Shown: one piece after another, positions 18,066-25,874 of the stretch
Layout of the letters: the number at the start of each line of letters is the position of its first letter
How positions within the stretch are numbered: the first letter of the stretch is position 1
Assembly (NCBI GenBank): GCA_965276815.1
Contig: CBDIBE010000010.1
Coordinates: 124,001 to 188,000, forward strand
Length of the DNA: 64,000 bases
Origin: JAVVHH01 sp965276815
GTDB taxonomy: Bacteria; Pseudomonadota; Alphaproteobacteria; Acetobacterales; Acetobacteraceae
Direction: 5' to 3'
Notes under the pieces: model-generated
What the model saw: the letters and a program-made list of their open reading frames with translations, nothing else
What the model was told of the DNA's origin: nothing
Databases searched by the model: none
Made by a program: the position numbers and the translations under genes

Positions 18066-18119
18066 AATACACGCAACCAAAATCGTTGCTGCGACTGCGA
18101 GAGGCGCGCCACTGATCTG

Positions 18120-18453
18120 CAATGACGTCGACGCGCGGAGGCTCATCGTCCTGATCATGGCAGTGTCGTTCTTCGGCAATGGGCGTCGGCGCCTTGGGCT
18201 GGGCCGTGGTTTCCGATACCGTGACCCGGGAGATCGCCGGATTGGCCGGCGGCTTGTCAACACGTTCGGCAATATCTCATCGATCACCACGCCGATCATC
18301 ATCGGCTACATCATCCAGGGGACCGGCTCGATCAACGGCGCGCTGGTATTCGTCGCCGCCAACGCGCTGGTGGCGATCTTGAGCTACGTTGTGATCGTTC
18401 CCGAGATCAAGCGCGTTGAATTGGGGCGCCCCTCAGTGTCCGCACTCGTTTAG
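18120..18453 (+). pseudogene. C-terminal remnant of an MFS sugar-acid transporter
   Basis: Only the last ~110 residues of a major-facilitator protein of the glucarate/galactonate (ACS) type can be read, and only by changing frame twice. LIVLIMAVSFFG is in one frame up to about 18176. GVGALGWAVVSDT and IAGLAGGL follow in a second frame. VNTFGNISSITTPIIIGYIIQ, GALVFVAANALVAILSY and the end at 18453 return to the first frame. The start of the transporter is missing; the gntR start region replaces it. It ends 10 bases before the dehydratase gene, where an intact transporter would be expected in such operons. Confidence 0.83.
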
Positions 18454-18462
18454 GAGGTTACC

Positions 18463-20256
18463 GTGCCCGATATCCCCCTGTCGCCACCGGGCCTGGAGCC
18501 CGGCAGCATCCCGGCCGAGCCGCTCTCCCGCCGCGAGCCCTCGAGCCTGCGCTCGGCCCGCTGGTTCGGACCGGCCGATTTGCGCAGCTTCGGCCACCGC
18601 TCGCGCGCCATGCAGATGGGCTACTCGCCGGAGGAATGGACCGGCAAGCCGGTCATCGCCATCATCAACACCTGGTCCGACCTGCAGCCCTGCCACGCCC
18701 ACTTCAAGACGCGGGTCGAGGACGTCAAGCGCGGCATCCTGATGGCCGGCGGCTTCCCGGTCGAACTGCCGGCGCTGTCGGTCAGCGAGAGCTTCGTCAA
18801 GCCGACCACGATGATGTACCGCAACATGCTGGCGATGGAGACCGAGGAGCTGCTGCGCTCGCATCCGGTGGATGGCGCGGTGCTGATGGGCGGCTGCGAC
18901 AAGACGACGCCGGGGTTGCTGCTGGGCGCCACCAGCATGAACATACCGGCGATCTTCGTGCCGGCGGGGCCGATGCTGCGCGGCAACTGGCAGGGCAAGG
19001 TGCTGGGTTCCGGCAGCGATAGCTGGAAATACTGGGACGAGCTGCGCGCCGGCAAGATCACTGACCAGGATTGGCTCGGCGTCGAGGGCGGCATCGCCCG
19101 CTCCTACGGCACCTGCATGACCATGGGCACCGCCAGCACGATGACCGCCATTGCCGAGGCGGTCGGCATGGTGCTGCCGGGCGGCAGCTCGATCCCGGCG
19201 GCCGACGCCGGCCATATCCGCCTCGCCTCCGAGAGCGGGCGGCGGATCGTCGAGATGGTCTGGGAGGACCTGACACCCGGCAAGATCCAGACCCGCCAGG
19301 CGTTCGAGAACGCGATTGCGGTGGCGATGGCGATGGGTTGCTCGACCAACGCCATCATCCACTTGATCGCGATGGCCCGCCGCGCCGGCCAGGAGATCGG
19401 CCTTGACGATTTCGAGCGCTACAGCCGCCGCGTCCCGGTCATCGGCAACGTCCGCCCCAGCGGCAATCAATACCTCATGGAGGATTTCTTCTACGCCGGC
19501 GGTATCCGCGCCCTGATGCAGAACATCAAGGAACACCTGCACCTGGATTGCCTGACTGTATCTGGCAGCACGGTCGCCGAGAACATCGAAGGCGCCCGCG
19601 TCTACAATGACGACGTGATCCGTCCCACCAGCAACCCGATCTATGGCGAGGGCTCGCTCGCCGTGCTGACCGGCAACCTCGCCCCCGATGGCTGCGTGAT
19701 CAAACCCGCCGCCATGGACCAACGCTTCCTCCAGCACTCCGGCCCGGCCGTCGTGTTCGACGACTATCCAAGCATGAAGAAGGCCGTCGACGACGAGAGC
19801 TGGGACATCACCCCCGACCACGTCATGGTCTTGCGCAACGCCGGGCCGCAGGGCGGCCCGGGCATGCCGGAATGGGGCATGCTGCCCATGCCCAAAGCCC
19901 TCCTCAAGCAGGGTTTTCGCGATATGCTCCGCATGTCTGACGCGCGGATGAGCGGCACCAGCTATGGCGCCTGCGTGCTGCATGTGGCACCCGAGAGTTT
20001 CATCGGCGGTCCGCTCGCCCTGCTGCGCACCGGCGACACCGTCACAATCGACGTGGACGCCCGCAGCATCAATATGGACGTCAGCGACGCGGAGCTGACC
20101 CGGCGCCGCGCCGAATGGACGCCCCCACAACCTCGTTTCGAGCGCGGCTATGGCTGGGTGTTCTCCAAACACATCCAGCAGGCTAATGAGGGCTGCGACT
20201 TCGACTTCCTGCTCACCGAGTTCGGCGCGCCGGTTCCCGAACCCGTCATCTATTGA
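18463..20256 (+). CDS. IlvD/Edd-family sugar-acid dehydratase (arabonate type)
   Basis: 597 residues, starting at a GTG with a strong AGGAGG 5 bases upstream. It dehydrates an aldonic acid to a 2-keto-3-deoxy acid, using an Fe-S cluster and magnesium. Three cysteines fit the cluster ligands: Cys77 (LQPCH), Cys145 (GGCDKTTPG) and Cys218 (YGTCMTMGTAST). Their spacing of 68 and 73 residues equals that of the Rhizobium L-arabinonate dehydratase, as I recall it. SSIPAADAGH and the C-terminal GTSYGACVLHVAPES also fit. L-arabonate, D-xylonate and D-galactonate are all possible substrates. It is the first intact gene of a four-gene operon. Confidence 0.9.
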   Translation: MPDIPLSPPGLEPGSIPAEPLSRREPSSLRSARWFGPADLRSFGHRSRAMQMGYSPEEWTGKPVIAIINTWSDLQPCHAHFKTRVEDVKRGILMAGGFPVELPALSVSESFVKPTTMMYRNMLAMETEELLRSHPVDGAVLMGGCDKTTPGLLLGATSMNIPAIFVPAGPMLRGNWQGKVLGSGSDSWKYWDELRAGKITDQDWLGVEGGIARSYGTCMTMGTASTMTAIAEAVGMVLPGGSSIPAADAGHIRLASESGRRIVEMVWEDLTPGKIQTRQAFENAIAVAMAMGCSTNAIIHLIAMARRAGQEIGLDDFERYSRRVPVIGNVRPSGNQYLMEDFFYAGGIRALMQNIKEHLHLDCLTVSGSTVAENIEGARVYNDDVIRPTSNPIYGEGSLAVLTGNLAPDGCVIKPAAMDQRFLQHSGPAVVFDDYPSMKKAVDDESWDITPDHVMVLRNAGPQGGPGMPEWGMLPMPKALLKQGFRDMLRMSDARMSGTSYGACVLHVAPESFIGGPLALLRTGDTVTIDVDARSINMDVSDAELTRRRAEWTPPQPRFERGYGWVFSKHIQQANEGCDFDFLLTEFGAPVPEPVIY

Positions 20257-20263
20257 GGGCGTC

Positions 20264-20986
20264 ATGAGCGAGCTCAGCTTCACCACGCGCGACAAGCTGA
20301 AGGGCGTCAGCACGGCGACGCTGGCGACGGCCTTGTTCAAGCGTGGCCTGCATTACCAGATGATCCAGGGCGTGGTGCCGCTCAGCCCGCCGAAGGGCGG
20401 CAGCATGGTCGGCCCGGCCTACACGCTGCGCTACATCCCGGCCCGTGAGGATCTCAACAAGATCGACGTGTTCCGCAACCAAAGCCATCCGCAGCGCAAG
20501 GCGGTTGAGGAGTGTCCGCCCGGCGCCATCTTCGTCATCGACAGCCGCAAGGACCCCCGCGCCGCCTCCGCCGGCGGGATCCTGGCGACACGGCTGATGG
20601 TGCGCGGCGTCGCCGGCCTGGTCACCGATGGCGGTTTCCGCGACGCCGCCGAGATCGGCGCCCTCGACATGCCCTCCTTCCATCAGCGGCCCTCGGCGCC
20701 GACCAACCTCACTTTGCATATGGCAATCGACGTCAACGTGCCGATCGGCTGCGGCGATGCGCCGGTGTTTCCGGGCGACATCGTGGTCGGCGATACCGAT
20801 GGGGTCATCATCGTGCCGGCCGGGATCGCCGACGAGATTGCCAGCGAGGCATTCGAAATGACCGCCTATGAGGACTTCGTGCTAGAACGGGTCCGCGGCG
20901 GGCAGAAGACGCTCGGCCTCTACCCGCCCACCGACGAGAGCAACCTCGAAGCCTTCGCCGCCTGGCGCAAGCAGCACGGGCGCTAA
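20264..20986 (+). CDS. RraA-like / HMG-aldolase family protein
   Basis: 240 residues from the ATG at 20264, seven bases after the dehydratase stop. It has the class II (metal-dependent) pyruvate aldolase fold of the RraA/HMG aldolase family: KLKGVSTATLATALFKRG at the start, the metal- and substrate-binding loop GGILATRLMVRGVAGLVTDGGFRD, and GDIVVGDTDGVIIVPA. Members cleave 4-hydroxy-4-methyl-2-oxoglutarate or decarboxylate oxaloacetate, and many sit in sugar-acid operons with uncertain roles. Here it probably acts on a 2-keto acid formed downstream of the dehydratase. An RNase E inhibitor role is unlikely given the context. Confidence 0.85.
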   Translation: MSELSFTTRDKLKGVSTATLATALFKRGLHYQMIQGVVPLSPPKGGSMVGPAYTLRYIPAREDLNKIDVFRNQSHPQRKAVEECPPGAIFVIDSRKDPRAASAGGILATRLMVRGVAGLVTDGGFRDAAEIGALDMPSFHQRPSAPTNLTLHMAIDVNVPIGCGDAPVFPGDIVVGDTDGVIIVPAGIADEIASEAFEMTAYEDFVLERVRGGQKTLGLYPPTDESNLEAFAAWRKQHGR

Positions 20987-21001
20987 CAGAAAGAGAACAT
21001 C

Positions 21002-22657
21002 ATGAAGGGATCGGATCTGCTGGTCCAGGCGCTCGAGAATGAGGGCGTGGAGCGTATTTTCGGCGTGCCCGGCGAAGAGAACCTCGACGTCATCGAAAGC
21101 TTGCGCACCTCGTCGATCAAGCTGATCATCACGCGGCACGAGCAAGCCGCCGCGTTCATGGCGGCCACGCACGGGCGGCTGACCGGCAAGCCCGGCGTCT
21201 GCATCGCCACGCTCGGACCCGGCGCGCTCAATTTTACCACCGGCGCCGCCTACGCGTTGCTCGGCGCGATGCCGATGGTCATGATCACCGGGCAGAAAGG
21301 GATCATGAGCAGCCGCCAGGCGCGGTTCCAGATCGTCGACGTGGTCGCGGCATTCAAGCCGCTGACCAAGCTGTCGCGCCAGATCGTCAGCCCCAGCACG
21401 ATCCCGACCCTGGTGCGCGACTCCTTCCGCGTGGCGATGGAGGAGCGGCCGGGTCCGGTGCTGCTCGAATTGCCGGAAGACGTCGCGGGCGAGGAGACTG
21501 AGCCGCAGCCGATGGTGACCGTCCATCCGATCGAGACTCCGGTTGCGCACCGCGCCGCGCTCGATCGCGCTGCAGAGATGATCCTGGCCGCCAAGCGCCC
21601 GCTGATCATGCTTGGCGCCGCCGCCTCCCGCCCGCGGTCCACCGCCGGCCTCGGCGGCTTCGTGCGCCGTACGCAAATCCCGTTCTTTACCACGCAGATG
21701 GGCAAGGGCACCGTCGCCGGCGGCACCAACCTGTACATGGGCACCGCCGCGCTGTCCGAGCGCGACTACGTGCACGAGGCGATTGATGCTGCCGACCTGA
21801 TCATCGCCGTCGGCCACGACACGATCGAGAAGCCGCCCTTCATCATGGGCCCGCACGGCCCGAAGGTGATCCATGTCAGCTACACGCCGGCCAATGTCGA
21901 GCAGGTCTACTTCCCGGACGCCGAAGTGGTCGGCGATGTCGGGCCGAGCCTCGAACTGCTGGCCGACCGGGTCGAGGGCAAGCTGAACCATGCCGGCGCG
22001 CTGCTCGCCCTGCGCGCGGGCATTCTCGACCATATTTCCGCCCGGGCCGAGGAAGACCGCTGGCCGCCGACGCCGCAGCGCATCGTGCACGACGTCCGCC
22101 AGGTGATCCCGGCCAACGGCATCGTGGCGCTGGACAACGGCATGTACAAGATCTGGTTCGCCCGCAATTACCGGACCTACGTCGCCAACACGCTGCTGCT
22201 CGACAACGCGCTGGCCACCATGGGCGCCGGGCTGCCCTCGGCGATGATGGCCTCTATGCTTTACCCGGACCGCCGGGTGATGGCGGTCTGCGGCGATGGC
22301 GGGTTCATGATGAACAGCCAGGAACTCGAGACCGCCGTCCGCCTGAAACTGAACCTCGTGGTGCTGATCCTCGACGACGGCGCCTACGGCATGATCCGCT
22401 GGAAGCAGGCGGTGGACAAATTCCCCGATTTTGGCCTCACCTTCGGCAACCCCGATTTTGTCCGTTACGCCGAGAGCTACGGCGCCAAGGGCACACGGGT
22501 CGAGCGCACGGACGGGCTCATCGCGGCGCTGGAGGCTGCCTTCAAGGGCGGCGGCGTGCATCTCGTTGCATTACCGGTCGACTACTCCGAGAACACCCGC
22601 GTGCTGGTCGACGAGTTGCGGTCTCGCGTGTCGGCGGAACTGGCTGAGACGGCGTGA
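21002..22657 (+). CDS. Acetolactate-synthase-like ThDP enzyme
   Basis: 551 residues. The N-terminal domain has EGVERIFGVPGEENLDVIESL and the catalytic Glu in TRHEQAAAFMA. The central domain has an altered nucleotide region (RPLIMLGAAASRP), and the C-terminal ThDP motif is GDGGFMMNSQELETAVRLKLN with the DDGAYGMIRWKQ loop. It belongs to the large-subunit family of acetolactate synthase and relatives. No small regulatory subunit (ilvH) is present, so a catabolic role is likelier than branched-chain amino-acid synthesis. It may condense or decarboxylate the keto acid released by this operon. The exact reaction is unknown. Confidence 0.85.
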   Translation: MKGSDLLVQALENEGVERIFGVPGEENLDVIESLRTSSIKLIITRHEQAAAFMAATHGRLTGKPGVCIATLGPGALNFTTGAAYALLGAMPMVMITGQKGIMSSRQARFQIVDVVAAFKPLTKLSRQIVSPSTIPTLVRDSFRVAMEERPGPVLLELPEDVAGEETEPQPMVTVHPIETPVAHRAALDRAAEMILAAKRPLIMLGAAASRPRSTAGLGGFVRRTQIPFFTTQMGKGTVAGGTNLYMGTAALSERDYVHEAIDAADLIIAVGHDTIEKPPFIMGPHGPKVIHVSYTPANVEQVYFPDAEVVGDVGPSLELLADRVEGKLNHAGALLALRAGILDHISARAEEDRWPPTPQRIVHDVRQVIPANGIVALDNGMYKIWFARNYRTYVANTLLLDNALATMGAGLPSAMMASMLYPDRRVMAVCGDGGFMMNSQELETAVRLKLNLVVLILDDGAYGMIRWKQAVDKFPDFGLTFGNPDFVRYAESYGAKGTRVERTDGLIAALEAAFKGGGVHLVALPVDYSENTRVLVDELRSRVSAELAETA

Positions 22658-23433
22658 TGCTGCATAGCCATCCGATCGCCGTCGCCGTCCCGGATGGTCG
22701 CGGAGGCAGCGAGACCGTGCCCGCCGCATCGCTGATCGAGGACCTTGTGGCCGCCAACCACATTCTGTTCGATCAGGGCGTGGTCGACGCCTTCGGACAT
22801 ATCAGCGTTCGGCACGATAGCCGGCCAGACCGGTTCCTGCTGGCGCGCAATATGGCGCCGGGGTCGGTCACGGCGGGCGATATCGTGGAATTCACGCTGG
22901 ACGGCGAACCGGTCAACGCGAACGGCCGCAAGGTCTATCTCGAGCGCTTCATCCATGGCGAGATCTACCGCCGGCGCGCCGATGTCATGTCCGTCGTGCA
23001 CAGCCACTCGCACGCGATCGTGCCGCTCAGCGTCGTCAAGGGCGCCCGGCTGCGGGCCTTGTTCCACATGGCGGGGTTCATCGGCCAGGGCGCGCCGGTG
23101 TTCGAAATCCGCGAGACCGCCGGGGAGGGAACCGACCTGCTGATCAGCAGCAATGCGCTGGGCCAGGCGCTCGCGCAGAAACTCGACGACGCCAATATCG
23201 TGCTGATGCGCGGGCACGGGTCCACCGTGGTCGCAGGCGGCATCCCGCTTGCCGTATACCGCGCCGTTTACGCCGAGCTGAACGCACGCTACCAGCTTCA
23301 GGCATCCCAACTCGGGGAGATCGACTTCCTGACCGAGGCCGAGGGCCAGGCCTGCATGGGCAATGTGGAAGGGCAAGTCCAACGGCCCTGGGAATTCTGG
23401 AAGCAGCAGGCCGCAGATCGCCGCAGGGCTTGA
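22657..23433 (+). CDS. Class II aldolase/adducin family protein
   Basis: 258 residues starting at ATG 22657, which overlaps the stop of the preceding gene by one base (TGATG). The zinc ligands are seen in VHSHSHAIVPLS and in MRGHGSTVVAG. The N-terminal glycine-rich phosphate-binding region is DAFGHISVRHDS. The family includes fuculose-phosphate aldolases, ribulose-phosphate epimerases and non-phosphorylated aldolase or decarboxylase variants. As the last gene of the sugar-acid operon it probably cleaves or decarboxylates the final keto intermediate. Confidence 0.88.
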   Translation: MLHSHPIAVAVPDGRGGSETVPAASLIEDLVAANHILFDQGVVDAFGHISVRHDSRPDRFLLARNMAPGSVTAGDIVEFTLDGEPVNANGRKVYLERFIHGEIYRRRADVMSVVHSHSHAIVPLSVVKGARLRALFHMAGFIGQGAPVFEIRETAGEGTDLLISSNALGQALAQKLDDANIVLMRGHGSTVVAGGIPLAVYRAVYAELNARYQLQASQLGEIDFLTEAEGQACMGNVEGQVQRPWEFWKQQAADRRRA

Positions 23434-23570
23434 CCCGGCGGCCGAGCAGCCGTGCGAACTGGTAAAGTTGCACCTTGGCTTGAAGACCGATTGCCCCACA
23501 TTACGGGATAGTTAGAAAGGCGGTGCTTGGCAGGTCTGCCCAGTGCCCGACTTTTCCCGGAGAGAACAAA

Positions 23571-23765
23571 ATGCAGGCAAATCTTGGATCTACTGTGCGG
23601 GCCGCACTCATCGTATGCGGTTTTGGACTGTGTCTGGCCGCGTGCTCGGCGGCGCAACCACAATCGACGGTTTCGCGCAACCTGGACAGCGGCGTCACCT
23701 CGAGCAGCGGCGGCGGCATGGAGCCAGGTAACTTCAGCACTATCACGACGAGTCATCCGCAGTAG
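23571..23765 (+). CDS. Small outer-membrane-type lipoprotein
   Basis: 64 residues from the ATG at 23571 with a GGAGAG ribosome-binding site nine bases ahead. A hydrophobic signal segment ends in the lipobox LAAC (VCGFGLCLAACSAAQP), so the mature lipidated chain has only about 40 residues, rich in Ser/Thr/Gly. No domain is recognised. It ends in a strong hairpin shared with the convergent AraC gene. Confidence 0.72.
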   Translation: MQANLGSTVRAALIVCGFGLCLAACSAAQPQSTVSRNLDSGVTSSSGGGMEPGNFSTITTSHPQ

Positions 23766-23805
23766 CCGTCTCGGAGTGCCCCGCTCAAGCGGGGCATCTA
23801 CGGCT
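23764..23805. terminator. Strong hairpin between convergent genes
   Basis: TGCCCCGC (23777-23784) and GCGGGGCA (23789-23796) close on a TCAA tetraloop. An outer AGCCGT (23764-23769)/ACGGCT (23800-23805) pair extends it. It starts inside the lipoprotein stop codon and ends nine bases before the AraC stop, so it probably terminates both transcripts. No U-tract is visible. Confidence 0.75.
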
Positions 23806-23813
23806 GGCGGCCG

Positions 23814-24410
23814 CTACGTCCGCACGTTGCGCCGCCAGCCGCTCGGCGTGCAGCCGACATAGCGGCGGAAAATTCGCGACAGATGGGCCTGGTCGGAGAG
23901 GCCGCAGCCCAGCGCGACCTGCGCCAGCGGCTCGTCACTGCTTTGCATGAGGAACTTCGCCCGCTCGATGCGCCGCCGCAGGATGTAGCTATGCGGGCTG
24001 CAGCCGAAGCTGACCTTGAAAGCCCGCGAGAAATAGCTGCTGCTCAGCCGGACCATCTGCGATAGCAAGTTTATTGGCAGTGGTTCTTGCAGATGATCCT
24101 CGATATGCGCTCGCACGCGCCGGATCTGCCAGGGCGCCATCCCGCCTTCTGCGGCCTCCCCGGCCCCTCCGTCCTTATGCGAACCCAGCATATCTGCCAC
24201 CAGCCCGCCGGCGCGCTCCAGCAGCGAGCTGGCCGCCATCGGATCGACGCTGAGCGTCGTGCCCACGTCATCGAGCAGCCGCGCCAAGGTCGTCACGTCA
24301 TCTCGCGATATCAGCAATCCGGCGAGCACTCCGCTATGCGCGATGGATTGTTCCAGGGAGCTCATCGTCTGCATCGAACTGATCCTTCGTTGCGCGACAT
24401 GCTGCCTCAT
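23814..24410 (-). CDS. AraC-family transcriptional regulator
   Basis: 198 residues; Met-13 or Met-16 could also be the start. The C-terminal ~100 residues form the double helix-turn-helix: HIEDHLQEPLPINLLSQMVRLSSSYFSRAFK for the first and EPLAQVALGCGLSDQAHLSRIFRRYVGCTP for the second. The N-terminal ~85 residues are short and contain a helix with SLLERAGGLVADML but no cupin, so this is a short AraC type. It is divergent from the poxB stump and convergent with the lipoprotein. Target unknown. Confidence 0.88.
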   Translation of the reverse strand: MRQHVAQRRISSMQTMSSLEQSIAHSGVLAGLLISRDDVTTLARLLDDVGTTLSVDPMAASSLLERAGGLVADMLGSHKDGGAGEAAEGGMAPWQIRRVRAHIEDHLQEPLPINLLSQMVRLSSSYFSRAFKVSFGCSPHSYILRRRIERAKFLMQSSDEPLAQVALGCGLSDQAHLSRIFRRYVGCTPSGWRRNVRT

Positions 24411-24724
24411 CGGTAGCCGCCGCTAATCCTCAGGGTCGAGCCGGAAGCCAGGCTCGATGCCGAACATGCCGAGGCAGCAGCCGGACCGCGAGTTAATGTT
24501 TGTGAATCATTGCGCTCCGCCGTTCACTGGTGCACGACACTCGCAACGGAGCCGATCAGCCGCCGCGTCCGACCCAAACCAGCAGGATTAGTCAACGCCG
24601 GCGACCTTCCGCCAAGCGGCCCGGCGTTCGCGTGCGTAGTCTTTGGTTGACGCCGCATGCCGCATGTCTCGGACCTTGGTCCGCTTCAAGACGCCTCTGG
24701 CGTCGTCATCAAGGGGAATCTCTG
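24411..24724. other. Intergenic region, upstream of AraC and poxB stump
   Basis: About 310 bases without a supported gene. It presumably carries the divergent promoters. An AAGGGGA Shine-Dalgarno sits at its right end, just ahead of the poxB start. I see no clear repeat, hairpin or promoter boxes. Confidence 0.5.
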
Positions 24725-24857
24725 ATGCGAATCAACAATGTCGTCGACCTCATCACCGAAACGCTGATCCACGCCGGGGTCGAGCGCATCTTCGGCGTCG
24801 TTGGCGATAGCCCCACCGGGCTGACGGAATCGCTGCGCAAGCGTGAGGCGATTGATC
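24725..24857 (+). pseudogene. N-terminal stump of a poxB-like ThDP enzyme
   Basis: Starts at ATG 24725 behind AAGGGGA. The first ~43 codons read as the start of a pyruvate dehydrogenase (quinone)/pyruvate oxidase type protein (ITETLIHAGVERIFGVVGDS, then a LTESLRKREAID segment). After about 24855 the similarity ends abruptly and the frame runs into a different gene read in another frame. The rest of the ~575-residue enzyme is missing. The intact ribosome-binding site suggests the decay is recent or that a deletion fused it to the following regulator. Confidence 0.8.
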
Positions 24858-24860
24858 CTG

Positions 24861-25298
24861 ATGCGGATTCTGGCGCTCCGGCCGGCCGGCCCACGGGTCT
24901 GTGCATTGCCGAAATGGCGGCTGCGGCGCGTTCTCACCTATATCGAGCAGAACATCGCCGAACCGATCACGCTGGGCGATCTCGCCGGTGCCGCCGGGCT
25001 CTCGCGCATGCATTTCGCCGCGCAGTTCAAGGCCGCAACCGGCTGCCGCCCGCACGAGCACCTGCTGCAGCATCGGATCGAGACCGCGCAGGCGATGATG
25101 TCCAACTCGGATATCGCGCTGGTCGAAGTGGCGCTCAGCGTCGGCTTCCAGACGCAATCGCATTTCTCCACCGTCTTCAAGCGCGTGGCCGGGCAGACCC
25201 CGGGCAAGTGGCGCCGCATGCGCGAAACGCATGGAGCTCTGTTCCCGGCCGGCCGGCGTGCGATTCGGATAGCCGGGCAGCGCGTCGCGGGACCATAA
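24861..25298 (+). CDS. AraC-type HTH protein, short or 5'-truncated
   Basis: About 145 residues from ATG 24861; a GTG at 24843 is also in frame. It consists almost wholly of the AraC DNA-binding domain: ALPKWRLRRVLTYIEQNI, LGDLAGAAGLSRMHFAAQFKAATG, then VALSVGFQTQSHFSTVFKRVAGQTPGKWR. Regulators ending like this commonly carry an extra N-terminal domain, which is absent. The start lies at the junction with the poxB stump, so the original 5' end may have been lost with the rest of poxB. Short versions of this family also exist, so it may still be functional. Confidence 0.75.
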   Translation: MRILALRPAGPRVCALPKWRLRRVLTYIEQNIAEPITLGDLAGAAGLSRMHFAAQFKAATGCRPHEHLLQHRIETAQAMMSNSDIALVEVALSVGFQTQSHFSTVFKRVAGQTPGKWRRMRETHGALFPAGRRAIRIAGQRVAGP

Positions 25299-25349
25299 TG
25301 GAATGGAACTGAGCTTTGCCCCGAAACACTAAGAACAGGAGGTGACATC

Positions 25350-25868
25350 ATGGCTGGCGCCCATAAAACGCGTGATAATCCCGGCGCGCGTACCGATCTC
25401 CCGGCGCAAGGGACGGCGGACATCTCCGCCGCATTGCGGCCGCTGCTCGCCGACGTCTTTGCGCTCTACGTGAAGACCAAGAATTTCCACTGGCACATGA
25501 CGGGCGCCCATTTCCGCGACTACCACCTGCTGCTCGATGAACAGAGCGACCAGATCTTCGCGATGACCGATCCGATCGCCGAGCGGGCGCGCAAGATCGG
25601 CGGGACCACGCTGCACTCGATCGGACAGATCGCCCGCGAGCAGCGGCTGCAGGATAACGACGCCGAACGCGTCAGCCCAAAGGCGATGCTGACCGAACTG
25701 CGCGACGATAATCTGCACCTTACCACGAGCATGCGCGAGGTGCACGGCGTCTGCGACAAGCATGGCGACGTCGCGACGGCCAGTTTGCTCGAAGTCTGGA
25801 TCGACGAGACCGAGCGGCGGACCTGGTTTCTTTCCGAGATCGTCATGGAGCCGCTGGGCAATTCCTGA
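25350..25868 (+). CDS. dps: Dps/ferritin-like protein
   Basis: 172 residues with an AGGAGG site ahead of the ATG. It is a four-helix Dps protein that binds DNA and stores iron using peroxide. The inter-subunit ferroxidase ligands are visible in KTKNFHWHMTGAHFRDYHLLLDEQSDQI (about residues 43-70, two His plus Asp and Glu). The C-terminal helix LEVWIDETERRTWFLSEIV is typical. It is followed after 6 bases by the efflux operon, so the three genes may be co-transcribed as a stress-response unit. Confidence 0.93.
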   Translation: MAGAHKTRDNPGARTDLPAQGTADISAALRPLLADVFALYVKTKNFHWHMTGAHFRDYHLLLDEQSDQIFAMTDPIAERARKIGGTTLHSIGQIAREQRLQDNDAERVSPKAMLTELRDDNLHLTTSMREVHGVCDKHGDVATASLLEVWIDETERRTWFLSEIVMEPLGNS

Positions 25869-25874
25869 GGTGTG

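Noticed and set aside
22582..23499. A long minus-strand frame opposite the class II aldolase
   Set aside because: Antisense shadow; zinc-ligand motifs are on the plus strand.
24530..25312. A continuous 260-codon frame that would fuse the poxB start to downstream sequence
   Set aside because: Only ~43 codons match PoxB; the rest is a shadow of the AraC domain in another frame.
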